DNA of 64,000 nt from Rhodobacterales bacterium 52_120_T64 (GTDB taxonomy: Bacteria > Pseudomonadota > Alphaproteobacteria > Rhodobacterales > Rhodobacteraceae): assembly GCA_002162875.1 (NCBI GenBank), contig MABA01000020.1:1-64000 (forward strand), in the 5' to 3' direction. A program made the translations under genes and the position numbers. The notes beneath the pieces were generated by a model, which was given only the letters and a program-made list of their open reading frames with translations, had not been told where the DNA came from and searched no databases. Shown piece by piece: positions 18,477 to 26,529 of this stretch; the stretch's first letter is position 1; each line of letters opens with the position of its first letter.

Positions 18477-19427
18477 ATGATTGGCCAAGCGATTGCAAAC
18501 ATCAAAGCGAGTACCAGCATTGGAATATTTGTGACAACTAACATTGTATCTGACGACAGGGCTAACCTGTTTGGTAGTATCTGGATGATCGCTTCAATGG
18601 CGACATTTGCCATCGAGGATGCGTTTGTCAAAGCAGCAACCGAGACGCTGCCGGTCGGTCAAATCCTGATCATTTTTGGATTTGGTGGAGCTCTCGTGTT
18701 TGCCTGTATCACGCTCCTCAACAAAGAACCCCTGTTTGTTCGGGGCGTAGTTTCACGCCCGATGCGTATTCGCGTTGGTTTCGAGATTATCGGCCGCTTG
18801 TTCTACGTGCTCGCCATCTCACTAATCCCATTATCAGCTGCTACCGTAATCCTGCAGGCGACACCGCTTGTCGTGGTAGCAGGTGCAGCATTGGTCTTTG
18901 GCGAAAAAGTTGGCTGGCGTAGATGGACCGCGATATTCGTTGGTTTAGTCGGTGTTGTGGTGATTATTCAGCCAGGCACGGATAGCTTTTCTATGCTCTC
19001 GATTTTGGCCATTATCGGAATGATCGGTTTTGCGGGGCGAGATTTGGCCAGCCGCGCGGCGCCTGCCTCGCTCAGTACATCTATCCTCGGGTTATACGGT
19101 TTCCTATCCGTCATCGTCGCTGGCGCGCTATTTTCGATCTGGCAAGGCGAAGCTTTTGCGCAACCCGGTATCGATGTTTCTTTTTACTTACTCGGCGCTG
19201 TAGTGGCAGGCGTCGCGGCATATTCATGCCTGATGAAAGCGATGCGCACCGGAGAAGTTTCAGCCGTAACCCCTTTCAGATATACTCGATTACTATTTGG
19301 CATAGCCTTCGGAGTTGTGTTGTTTGGTGAGAAGTTAAGTTTCGAAATGATAGCCGGCTCGTGTTTGATAGTTGTTTCAGGCCTCTTCATTCTATGGCGC
19401 GGGAAGCAGGTAAGCACACCAAGATAG
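18477..19427 (+). CDS. EamA (DMT superfamily) transporter
   Basis: A 316-residue membrane protein with about ten hydrophobic helices in two EamA repeats. LPVGQILIIFGFGGALVF opens the first half, and AYSCLMKAMRTGEVSAVTPFRYTRLLFG marks the characteristic second repeat. The start is uncertain. The ATG at 18477 is used, but an ATG at 18450 and a later one at 18576 are in frame, and the N-terminal 35 residues are not typical of the family. DMT proteins export or exchange metabolites; the cargo here is unknown. It follows the LysR gene on the same strand after 134 bases. Confidence 0.82.
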   Translation: MIGQAIANIKASTSIGIFVTTNIVSDDRANLFGSIWMIASMATFAIEDAFVKAATETLPVGQILIIFGFGGALVFACITLLNKEPLFVRGVVSRPMRIRVGFEIIGRLFYVLAISLIPLSAATVILQATPLVVVAGAALVFGEKVGWRRWTAIFVGLVGVVVIIQPGTDSFSMLSILAIIGMIGFAGRDLASRAAPASLSTSILGLYGFLSVIVAGALFSIWQGEAFAQPGIDVSFYLLGAVVAGVAAYSCLMKAMRTGEVSAVTPFRYTRLLFGIAFGVVLFGEKLSFEMIAGSCLIVVSGLFILWRGKQVSTPR

Positions 19428-19693
19428 TTTCAATATTCTGGCAAGAGGACAACGAGCAACATTGTTTCACACCGGAAATTGCTTGTCTGAGAAAATTTGG
19501 GGACCGCATTCGATAACGATTTATACGACTTTCGATAAGGCAACAGCGCATGTATCATCTGTAAATATTAGGATTGTTTTTGACACATTCAGTGATTGAG
19601 TGGATGCAAAATTTGGAAGGCGGTTTCAATTTCATTAATGTGACACCCAGATTAAGACCGCCTCAAACATCAGCCACATCTCGGATATCTAGA

Positions 19694-20536
19694 TTAGACC
19701 GCAGACTGTAAAACATAAAACCCTCCAGCCAAAATACACGAAACCCCTGCAATTCTAGAAAGTAGCACACCGTTTGGAACATATTTTTCAGCGATCACAT
19801 AAATTGCCAACCCCGTGATCCAAAACAGGTTCATGATGCCTCCCACAAACAAAAGCGCCATCAATGCCCAGCAGCAGCCCAGACAGAAACCGCCATGATG
19901 CGCTCCCATTCTGAGTGCTCCGGAAAATCCTGGTCGGTTGTGTTCAGATAAGAATGACGCAGGCGAACGGCAGTGTTTCAAGCATGCATTTTTGAGGTTT
20001 GAAAACTGGTATAGACCGACCCCAAGAAGCACCGATCCCGTAAGAGCTTTCGAGCTTATTGTCATCAGAGATCCGGAAATGAGCCCAATTGTTTCTAAGA
20101 GCCACTGCAAAAATGCAGCCGCAATTGCGAAAAGTGCCCACATGAGCAAATACCCGACCAGGAATAATGCACCATAGGAAGATGCACGTGTTCGATCTTT
20201 TCCATGGCGTTTCAAAGCAGTGAATAGCAATAAAGTTGGAGCGGCACTTGGCGTCATCATGGCAATCATCATGATCCACCACATCAGACCAACAAGTGTA
20301 CCGTAAGATAGCGTCCAAGTTACCTCAGGGCTCATATTCATCCGGCCACCGAACGGCGCAGCCATCCGAGTCATTTCGAGAGCGGACATATTCATGCCCA
20401 CCCCCGCAACTGTGTAAATACCGGACATCGCAACAACCACACCAACAGCGCCCAAAACGATCAACTGGTCTTTTCGGGCAATTCGCTCTGCGAGGCTTGC
20501 TTTTGCGGAATTGTCGTTTGTATGTGATTGCGACAT
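19694..20536 (-). CDS. DUF2182 membrane protein
   Basis: A 280-residue polytopic membrane protein of the DUF2182 family, annotated in databases as a predicted metal-binding integral membrane protein without an assigned reaction. It is rich in Met, His and Cys at membrane edges: MNMSALEMTRMAAPF near residue 48, MWWIMMIAMMTPSAAP near 84, and the strongest family signature GAHHGGFCLGCCW near 212. It lies 12 bases downstream of a DUF1326 gene, a pairing seen repeatedly in proteobacteria, and both follow a gene for a secreted Cys-containing protein. A role in handling a soft metal is plausible but inferred only from residue composition. Confidence 0.85.
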   Translation of the reverse strand: MSQSHTNDNSAKASLAERIARKDQLIVLGAVGVVVAMSGIYTVAGVGMNMSALEMTRMAAPFGGRMNMSPEVTWTLSYGTLVGLMWWIMMIAMMTPSAAPTLLLFTALKRHGKDRTRASSYGALFLVGYLLMWALFAIAAAFLQWLLETIGLISGSLMTISSKALTGSVLLGVGLYQFSNLKNACLKHCRSPASFLSEHNRPGFSGALRMGAHHGGFCLGCCWALMALLFVGGIMNLFWITGLAIYVIAEKYVPNGVLLSRIAGVSCILAGGFYVLQSAV

Positions 20537-20548
20537 ATGATTATCCGT

Positions 20549-21184
20549 TCAACGAACGACTCCAGCTCCGGTTAGATGCAGGCTGGCGAAATGTGCATGA
20601 GTCCTTTGGTTTTTATCCAGAGAAATCGCACCACCTGTTGTCGTCGTGCTTCCGCAGGCTGCCTCAGCTTGGCCAAATTCAAACCCGTTTGGAAGATTAA
20701 TTCGCGCCCTATGCGGTGTCCCGTTCATGATGTGAGGTATCGGCCTCGCATCAATTTCAAACACATCTGATACGTTCACGATTCCAATTCTGTCTTCCGC
20801 GTTTAGATCCGCCGAAATCGACTTATAAAGTGTTTCATGCTTGTTCGGAGCCATCGCTGCAAATACCCACCAGAACGTGGCCATATCGTCAGTATCTTCG
20901 CCGGTCAAAATGGCTTGTAGGGCAGCGCGTTGAGCAACATTGGCTTGTTCGTCGATGATCAATTGCATTTCACCATTACCTTCGTGAATAGCACTGGGCC
21001 ATTTATATACAGCCGCTGCTCGCAACCCATCGAGTTTCACGTTGCCGTAATGACCCTTCTTTATGTCGAAGACGACGGCTGCTTCGCAGTTTCCATCAGT
21101 CGGCAACACACTAAATTGGCACGGGCAACCAAAATTGCAATTACAGTTTGCCAGTTCCTCTCCTTGAATACTCCAATCGATCAT
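20549..21184 (-). CDS. DUF1326 domain protein
   Basis: A 211-residue protein of the DUF1326 family, function unknown. No signal peptide or membrane segment is visible. The N-terminus has the diagnostic Cys cluster NCNCNFGCPCQ at residues 13-23 and a further Cys near residue 33, a likely metal-binding or redox site. The start at 21184 has GGAAAGA upstream. It is followed closely by the DUF2182 membrane protein and preceded, beyond a 9-bp hairpin, by a gene for a secreted protein. The repeated co-occurrence of DUF1326 and DUF2182 genes indicates that the two products work together. Confidence 0.85.
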   Translation of the reverse strand: MIDWSIQGEELANCNCNFGCPCQFSVLPTDGNCEAAVVFDIKKGHYGNVKLDGLRAAAVYKWPSAIHEGNGEMQLIIDEQANVAQRAALQAILTGEDTDDMATFWWVFAAMAPNKHETLYKSISADLNAEDRIGIVNVSDVFEIDARPIPHIMNGTPHRARINLPNGFEFGQAEAACGSTTTTGGAISLDKNQRTHAHFASLHLTGAGVVR

Positions 21185-21210
21185 AATCTTTCCTTTCTAC
21201 ATAGTTGTTT

Positions 21211-21233
21211 TACGAGGGCACTGCGCCCTCGTA
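21211..21233. terminator. intercistronic stem-loop
   Basis: TACGAGGGC and GCCCTCGTA form a 9-bp perfect stem around a 5-base loop, between the secreted-protein gene and the DUF1326 gene, which are both on the minus strand. No T tract follows on the minus strand, so it is more likely an mRNA-stabilising or attenuating element than a full terminator. Confidence 0.5.
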
Positions 21234-21281
21234 CTTCAGTTCATGAGCAAAAATCTGAGTCGCACCTACTCATGCCTGCGA

Positions 21282-21932
21282 TCATTCGTCGTGTATAAAA
21301 ACCGCGAACTGGACATCCGTGCAGGGCTCGTTCGGCCATTCATCGGCACAACCGCCTGTTAGAGAATTGACCATTTCGTCGGTTTTGCCCGCAATTGTTC
21401 CCTGATGGTCAACGAGAACGATGTGCACTTCTGCCAAATGTGCATCGACAAGACCCCCGCCAAATACAACCTCCGACACATCGCCAACGACTAGGCTTCC
21501 CATAAATTGGGCAGTTCCACCCACATCGATTATCAGTCCGGCAGCGCGGTGAACCGAGATATTCGAGGCCCCGATTCCGTCCATATTCATCGGCGGAGAA
21601 CCGTCGGCGTTCAGGATAAACTCTCCCTCACCATCTAGATTGAAAATATCGTTTTCGCCACATTCACCGCCAGAACAGTTGCCAGGGCTATTGAACACCA
21701 CGAACCATGCGGTCACGGCATGTCCAGGTGTCAGTTCGGCCGTATCAACCGTAACGTGCAGACCGCCGCCCATCCTGACTAATGTTGCTTCCGTATTTGC
21801 TATCACTGACGCGTCAGCGAAATTGTGCATTTCAGACGTTTGAGTCGCACCACCAGCATATGCAGATACACCTCCGAACAAAGCGATCGCAATACCGGTG
21901 AAAAACGCCATAAACTTTGTAGAATTTTTCAC
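21282..21932 (-). CDS. secreted Cys-containing protein, unknown function
   Basis: A 216-residue protein that I do not recognise with confidence. Residues 1-26 are a clear Sec signal peptide (KNSTK, hydrophobic core, cleavage after AYA). The mature part is beta-rich and acidic, with two small Cys clusters: one near residue 83 (NCSGGECGEND) and one near the C-terminus (GCADEW and EPCTD). These could form disulfides. A stretch near 150-180 (DAHLAEVHIVLVDHQG) is His/Asp-rich. It is the first gene of a three-gene minus-strand set with DUF1326 and DUF2182, divergent from a regulator gene. A periplasmic partner of those two proteins is the natural guess. Confidence 0.7.
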   Translation of the reverse strand: MKNSTKFMAFFTGIAIALFGGVSAYAGGATQTSEMHNFADASVIANTEATLVRMGGGLHVTVDTAELTPGHAVTAWFVVFNSPGNCSGGECGENDIFNLDGEGEFILNADGSPPMNMDGIGASNISVHRAAGLIIDVGGTAQFMGSLVVGDVSEVVFGGGLVDAHLAEVHIVLVDHQGTIAGKTDEMVNSLTGGCADEWPNEPCTDVQFAVFIHDE

Positions 21933-22150
21933 TTTCAGTTCCCTCCCCTATTAGGTTTCGGTGTCTAACGGTGGAGATTATCGATCGGGAAATACAAGAT
22001 TTCCATTTCGATAAATAACAGGCCGCTAGTCATCATCCGCTGAGCGAGTCCCTAAAACTTATCACGATGCAAATAGTGAAACTTGTAGAACGTCTGCATT
22101 TTTGTGTAGAATAGCAAAAGCTCCTAAGTGTACGCATGTTTCGTTGCGGC

Positions 22151-22164
22151 GTGATCGACATCAA
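22151..22164. promoter_or_regulatory. near-consensus FNR/CRP-type box
   Basis: GTGAT-CGAC-ATCAA differs from the FNR consensus TTGAT-N4-ATCAA at one base. It is 44 bases before the regulator start at 22209, in the intergenic region shared with the divergent DUF2182/DUF1326 cassette. With one mismatch, a chance occurrence is quite possible. Confidence 0.3.
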
Positions 22165-22208
22165 ACCCGCCCGTCATGCGTTTGCTGTATGGATTGGTGG
22201 AGTATCGA

Positions 22209-23777
22209 ATGATCTATAGTTTTCAAGAATTCGAGCTGGACACAAACCACCTCGAGCTACGGAGATCCGGCAAACCGCAAAAAATCGAACCACAGGTTTT
22301 TTCTTTGCTGGAATTGCTCGTGTCCAAACACCATCGCATTGTTTCCAAAGATGAAATTAACCAACAGGTTTGGGGCGGTCGTGTTGTGTCAGAGGCCACA
22401 GTGAATAGCCGAATTCGCTCCGCGCGCTTAGCAATAGGTGACAACGGCAAGAGCCAAAAACTGATCAAGACAACCCACAACCACGGATTTCGATTTGTTG
22501 GAGACCCTGTTTCCACGGGTAATATTATCATTCAGGATTATTTAGCCGAGGCACTTGAACAATCCGATCAGCATGTTGCCAAAAACTTACATGGAAAACC
22601 CTCAATCGCCGTATTGCCATTGCAACTATTAAGCAACGACCTTCATTACCAGATTTTTGCCGACGCAATATCGCACGAATTAATTGTTGAGTTGTCTAGG
22701 TTACATTGGTTTCATATTATAGCCCGAGGTTCTTCTTTTCGGTTCAGAAATGCTGACGCCGATGTAACTGCCATTGGGAAACTGCTTGGAGTGCAGTATG
22801 TGTTATCTGGCAACCTCCGGATCGCCGACAAAATGGGGATATGCACTGTTGAGCTGTCAAATTCTTCGGACGGTCAGGTGATTTGGGCCGACGAATTTGA
22901 AGGTCCTATAGAGGATTTTTTAATACTTCGATCCAGAATAATTCCTCGAATTGTAGCAATTATTGAAACACAAATTCAATCGAATGAAATTTTGGAAGCG
23001 AAAGGGAAATCTACTGAAAACCTAGACGCGTGGGCCGCCTATCATCGTGGCCTTTGGCACATGTTCAGGTTTAACCGGCACGACAATGAAATTTCTGCCC
23101 AGTTATTTGAACTTGCAATTCGCCAGGATTCTCAATTCTCACGCGCCCATTCAGGTCTGTCATTCACACATTTTCAAAATGCGTTTATCGGATTTACAAA
23201 AGATCATAGCAGACAGCGTAACCTCGCTAGGGCACATGCGGAAACTGCCTTCGATATCGATCCATTCGACCCGTTCGCCAATTTAACTATGGGCAGAGCA
23301 GAGATGCTTAGCGGTGACTTCGAAGCATCGATCCCTTGGTTCGATAGATGCCTTGAGCTTAGACCAAGTTATGCGTTCGCGATTTACAATCGTGGCCTGG
23401 TGGATGCCGTACTTGGAAATGGGCTGGATAGCCAGCGCCGCTCCATGAAAGCTCTCTCGCTTAGTCCTTTAGACCCACTGCTCTACGCTATGCTTTGCTG
23501 TCGCGGGCTATCACATCTCGTGCGAGGCGAGTATGATTCAGCAAGCGACTGGTCCGAGCGAGGTGCCGTTCGTCCAAATTCTCATATGCAAATTTGGGCC
23601 ATCGCTGCGATGTCGCACGAGCTAGCGGGAAATCAGATTAAGGCTCAAAAATGGGTGGATAGGATCAATGAAACCGATCCAAAATTTGGGCATTGCCAGT
23701 TTTTTCAGTCGTTTCCTATTCGTGACAGCAATACTAGGTCGATTGCTCGAGATTCCTTAGTTCGACTTGGTTTTTAG
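22209..23777 (+). CDS. winged-helix (Trans_reg_C) regulator with TolB-N-like and TPR domains
   Basis: A 522-residue regulator. Residues 1-100 form an OmpR/CadC-type winged helix (SFQEFELDTNHLELRRSG and GVV-like RVVSEATVNSRIRSARLAIGD, ending in HNHGFRFVG). Residues about 125-260 resemble the TolB-N-like region of bacterial adenylate-cyclase-like regulators (SIAVLPLQLLSND, DAISHELIVELSRL, YVLSGNLR). The remainder holds TPR-like helices (WFDRCLELRPSYAFAIYNRG). There is no receiver, cyclase or membrane segment. The ATG at 22209 has GGTGGAG upstream; an ATG at 22176 is also in frame. It is divergent from the DUF2182/DUF1326 cassette, the likely target. Confidence 0.8.
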   Translation: MIYSFQEFELDTNHLELRRSGKPQKIEPQVFSLLELLVSKHHRIVSKDEINQQVWGGRVVSEATVNSRIRSARLAIGDNGKSQKLIKTTHNHGFRFVGDPVSTGNIIIQDYLAEALEQSDQHVAKNLHGKPSIAVLPLQLLSNDLHYQIFADAISHELIVELSRLHWFHIIARGSSFRFRNADADVTAIGKLLGVQYVLSGNLRIADKMGICTVELSNSSDGQVIWADEFEGPIEDFLILRSRIIPRIVAIIETQIQSNEILEAKGKSTENLDAWAAYHRGLWHMFRFNRHDNEISAQLFELAIRQDSQFSRAHSGLSFTHFQNAFIGFTKDHSRQRNLARAHAETAFDIDPFDPFANLTMGRAEMLSGDFEASIPWFDRCLELRPSYAFAIYNRGLVDAVLGNGLDSQRRSMKALSLSPLDPLLYAMLCCRGLSHLVRGEYDSASDWSERGAVRPNSHMQIWAIAAMSHELAGNQIKAQKWVDRINETDPKFGHCQFFQSFPIRDSNTRSIARDSLVRLGF

Positions 23778-23970
23778 GGTTTTGGACATGTCATAGAATT
23801 GTGCCACTCCTTTGATCGCATAGAATGCCCTAAAAGAGAATCCAGATGGGCTCGCGAATGTCAGCGTGCACAACAATACTGAGACGCGCGACCACCGCAC
23901 ATAGCGTCATTAATACGTATAAGATCGGTTTCGGTTTTGAACGTCCGATAATCCATTTTGATATAGATGT

Positions 23971-24702
23971 TTAACGAATTGGATTTGATTTTTCGATCAC
24001 CCGCTTAAGCGCTACTAACGTCATGACATCGGTTCTCGGTTCTATTTCTCCAGAAAAACCAAGTTTTGAAAAAGCCGCAGGCACCGCAACCGAAATTGAA
24101 CATGATGAATGCAATGAACGGACGCCCGTAGAATTCATAATCTCAATTGCGTTTTCAATATTAACGCCAGATCCAGCCATGATCTCGATGCGCCCGTTTG
24201 CATAATCCTGCATCGACTTAAGCTGTTCCATTCCCTTCATCGCGTTAACGGAGCCACCAGATGATAAAATGCGTTCGAAGCCTAGGTCGACAGTCTGATC
24301 AATTGCTTCAAGCGCATCTGCAACTGTGTCTATTACGCGATGTAATGTGCGGCCAACCCCATCGGAAGCACGGCAAAGCTGATTAAGTACATTCAGGTCC
24401 AGCTTGTTGTCCAGTGTTGAGGCGCCGAGAACCACGCCAGCCATATTATTATCGATCACTGCGGAAATATCGTAAAGCATCACATCGACTTCTGATTGGC
24501 TGAAACAAAAGTTACCCGCTCGAGGACGGATCATCGCATAAGTCGGGATCGAAACTGTAGACGCCACACGCATTAACCCAGGCGATGGGGTAAGCCCTCC
24601 AAGTGGCAACGCCGAGCAAAGCTCAATTCGGTCAATGCCATGTTTAACGCAAATTTCGAGCCCATTTCGGTCATCGACACATACGTCAAGCGTTGGCTGC
24701 AT
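23971..24702 (-). CDS. cutC: CutC family protein
   Basis: A 243-residue TIM-barrel protein of the CutC family, historically linked to copper homeostasis although the biochemical role is disputed. Family features are the start PTLDVCVDDRNGLEICVKHGIDRIELC (broken at about residue 20), GGLTPSPGLMR near residue 38, MIRPRAGNF near 58, and the late AGSGVN and LHSSCS segments. The ATG at 24702 follows GGAAAAG and overlaps the end of the ROK kinase gene by 17 bases, so it is the last gene of the operon. No copper ATPase or chaperone is nearby. The context (sugar kinase, CoA ligase) argues for a metabolic rather than a metal role. Confidence 0.85.
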   Translation of the reverse strand: MQPTLDVCVDDRNGLEICVKHGIDRIELCSALPLGGLTPSPGLMRVASTVSIPTYAMIRPRAGNFCFSQSEVDVMLYDISAVIDNNMAGVVLGASTLDNKLDLNVLNQLCRASDGVGRTLHRVIDTVADALEAIDQTVDLGFERILSSGGSVNAMKGMEQLKSMQDYANGRIEIMAGSGVNIENAIEIMNSTGVRSLHSSCSISVAVPAAFSKLGFSGEIEPRTDVMTLVALKRVIEKSNPIR

Positions 24703-25588
24703 TATTCTTTTCCATGGCATAGAGGGCCGCGCCAATTAACCCCTTTTCTGGGCCGTCGGTGGTTGGGTGCAACAATGGGCTGGGGATGTGGGCTAAGCAG
24801 CGTTTACGAACTTCATTGTCTAGCGCCTGTATCAATTGGGTGTCCCGCGCCATCCCCCCACCAACAGGTACGATAGAGGGGCCGATAATATTCACAACAT
24901 TGGCAAGCGCTCCTCCGACGACATCAATATAAACATCGATAGTGCCAGATGCCGCCAAATCACCCGTCTTCCAAGCGGACACTATCTGATGACTTGTCAG
25001 GTTTTCACCGGAAAAATGATTATGAAGTCGCTCAAGTCCTCTTGCTCCACCATGTGTATCGACGCAGCCGGCTTGCCCGCATCCGCATTCAAATACAGGC
25101 AAAGCTACGCCTGTACGTATTGCAGCCGCCGGTCCATGGCCCCATTCGCCCGCCGTTCCATAAACACCTTCGACAACACGTTGGTTGTGCACCAACGCCC
25201 CTCCCACTCCAGTTCCTAATATCGCAGCAAAAACCGTATCATGCCCGATTGCGCATCCGTCGACGGATTCGGCCAAACCAAAAGCGTTAGCATCATTCAT
25301 GATGTAAACGGCTTTCTTGAACCGATTTGTTAAATGCTGCTGTAAAGAACGACCATGGATTGCTGGAATATTGGAACATGTTATAATTCCGGTTACTGGA
25401 TTAGCGACCCCGGCAATCGAAATCCCGATTGCGTCGGCACTTTGTGGAGTCGCTTCAACAATCAGTTCGCAAAACCCCTCAAAATCAGACACTGGCGGTG
25501 CCGCACGGTGAATTTCGGTCACGTTCAGCGACGCGTCAACTTCTGCGGCGACTATTTTCGAACCGCCAATGTCAAAGCTACAGATCAT
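24686..25588 (-). CDS. ROK-family sugar kinase
   Basis: A 300-residue ATP-dependent hexose or amino-sugar kinase of the ROK family. The phosphate-binding motif FDIGGSKIVAAEV is at the N-terminus, the ROK motif ILGTGVGGALVHN near residue 118, a DxGx-type EWGHGPA near 140, and a zinc site FECGCGQAGCVDTHGG near 158. The GCVDTHGG variant replaces the more usual Glu with Asp. No DNA-binding domain is present, so it is an enzyme rather than a NagC/XylR repressor. The ATG at 25588 is preferred over an in-frame TTG 39 bases upstream. The gene lies 68 bases downstream of the PPC-domain gene and overlaps cutC. Confidence 0.85.
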   Translation of the reverse strand: MICSFDIGGSKIVAAEVDASLNVTEIHRAAPPVSDFEGFCELIVEATPQSADAIGISIAGVANPVTGIITCSNIPAIHGRSLQQHLTNRFKKAVYIMNDANAFGLAESVDGCAIGHDTVFAAILGTGVGGALVHNQRVVEGVYGTAGEWGHGPAAAIRTGVALPVFECGCGQAGCVDTHGGARGLERLHNHFSGENLTSHQIVSAWKTGDLAASGTIDVYIDVVGGALANVVNIIGPSIVPVGGGMARDTQLIQALDNEVRKRCLAHIPSPLLHPTTDGPEKGLIGAALYAMEKNNAANA

Positions 25589-25656
25589 TTCGACATCTTT
25601 GCATAATGTGGGATTAAGTACCGACAAAAATCAGCGCTATTTTCTTGTACGATACG

Positions 25657-26529
25657 CTACGCAATTTTCAGGATAATTTCAGATGTAACCAGCACCGGAT
25701 TGCTTTTTGGTTTCAGTAGCCCCTGCATTGGTGCCCCGTCTAGCCCGACAATAGCAATTTCCAAGTTACAAATCGGCGTCGTCCCGTTCAGGTCTACTTC
25801 ACCTTTTGTGATCAGAAATTCGGTAGCAAAGCTTTTCATAACACGACCATCAGCAAAATGAGCACCGATGATGCTGCCAACTCCGTGCACCGAGGCTCGC
25901 GACCACCCAGCCTTTTGACAACATTCAATCAACGGTTCGCTGATTTCGGTATTTGGAGAAATCCTCAGCAAGATTGCCTGCGCGGTTGATGGAACGGCAT
26001 TAATCTGCTCTGGAACGAACAAATCGAATCCAGTTTGCTGATCAAAAATGCGATTAAAACGAGCATCCTTTAACCCGAATCCAGTTACGCGCACCTTTGA
26101 GGACACGACGCTAGCCTCGGGCAGCAGATGCCCCATCGCCGTTTCGCCATTTGCATCGCTCCACAATCCGTGAATGTGGTAAAAGGCCTGCTCTGACGAA
26201 GAACCGCAGTTAACGCCTGCGTCTTCAATCCGGCCCGGCATTTCAGGCGTATATGTCTCGCTGTACCACGCAACGTGGTCATCATCCGGCGAATGGGCAG
26301 GAATAACATATTCGAGTTGGGACATTCCGGCATTAACAATTCTGAAGTATGCACCGGTCAGACCAAACGATTTGATCTTCTGTCCAAGGGATTTATGCAG
26401 CGAAACACCGGCGGGGATATCAAAATCCAGTTCGATCAGGCGAGAAGTTGCGGATATATATGCAGCACCCGCGGGGCCGGGTTGCTGGATGTAATTTGGC
26501 AACTTAGCCAAAGTTTTTCCGATGTTCAA
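25657..26529 (-). CDS. PPC/DUF296 domain protein (two copies)
   Basis: A 290-residue protein that appears to hold two PPC (plants and prokaryotes conserved, DUF296) folds. The first spans about 10-140, with the metal-site-like YHIHGLWSDANGE and MGHLLPEASV; the second spans about 165-285, with SVHGVGSIIGAHFADG and a GHL-like end. In bacteria PPC proteins are often single-domain and of unknown role; plant AHL proteins use the domain for oligomerisation. No AT-hook is seen here. It overlaps the acyl-CoA ligase gene by 4 bases, so it is expressed with the ligase and thiolase, and an enzymatic or ligand-binding role in that pathway is likely. Confidence 0.72.
   Translation of the reverse strand: MNIGKTLAKLPNYIQQPGPAGAAYISATSRLIELDFDIPAGVSLHKSLGQKIKSFGLTGAYFRIVNAGMSQLEYVIPAHSPDDDHVAWYSETYTPEMPGRIEDAGVNCGSSSEQAFYHIHGLWSDANGETAMGHLLPEASVVSSKVRVTGFGLKDARFNRIFDQQTGFDLFVPEQINAVPSTAQAILLRISPNTEISEPLIECCQKAGWSRASVHGVGSIIGAHFADGRVMKSFATEFLITKGEVDLNGTTPICNLEIAIVGLDGAPMQGLLKPKSNPVLVTSEIILKIA

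Noticed and set aside
19618-19663. Inverted repeat AGGCGGT ... ACCGCCT downstream of the DUF2182 gene as a terminator
   Set aside because: The arms are 7 bases with a loop of over 30 bases, too weak to support a terminator call.
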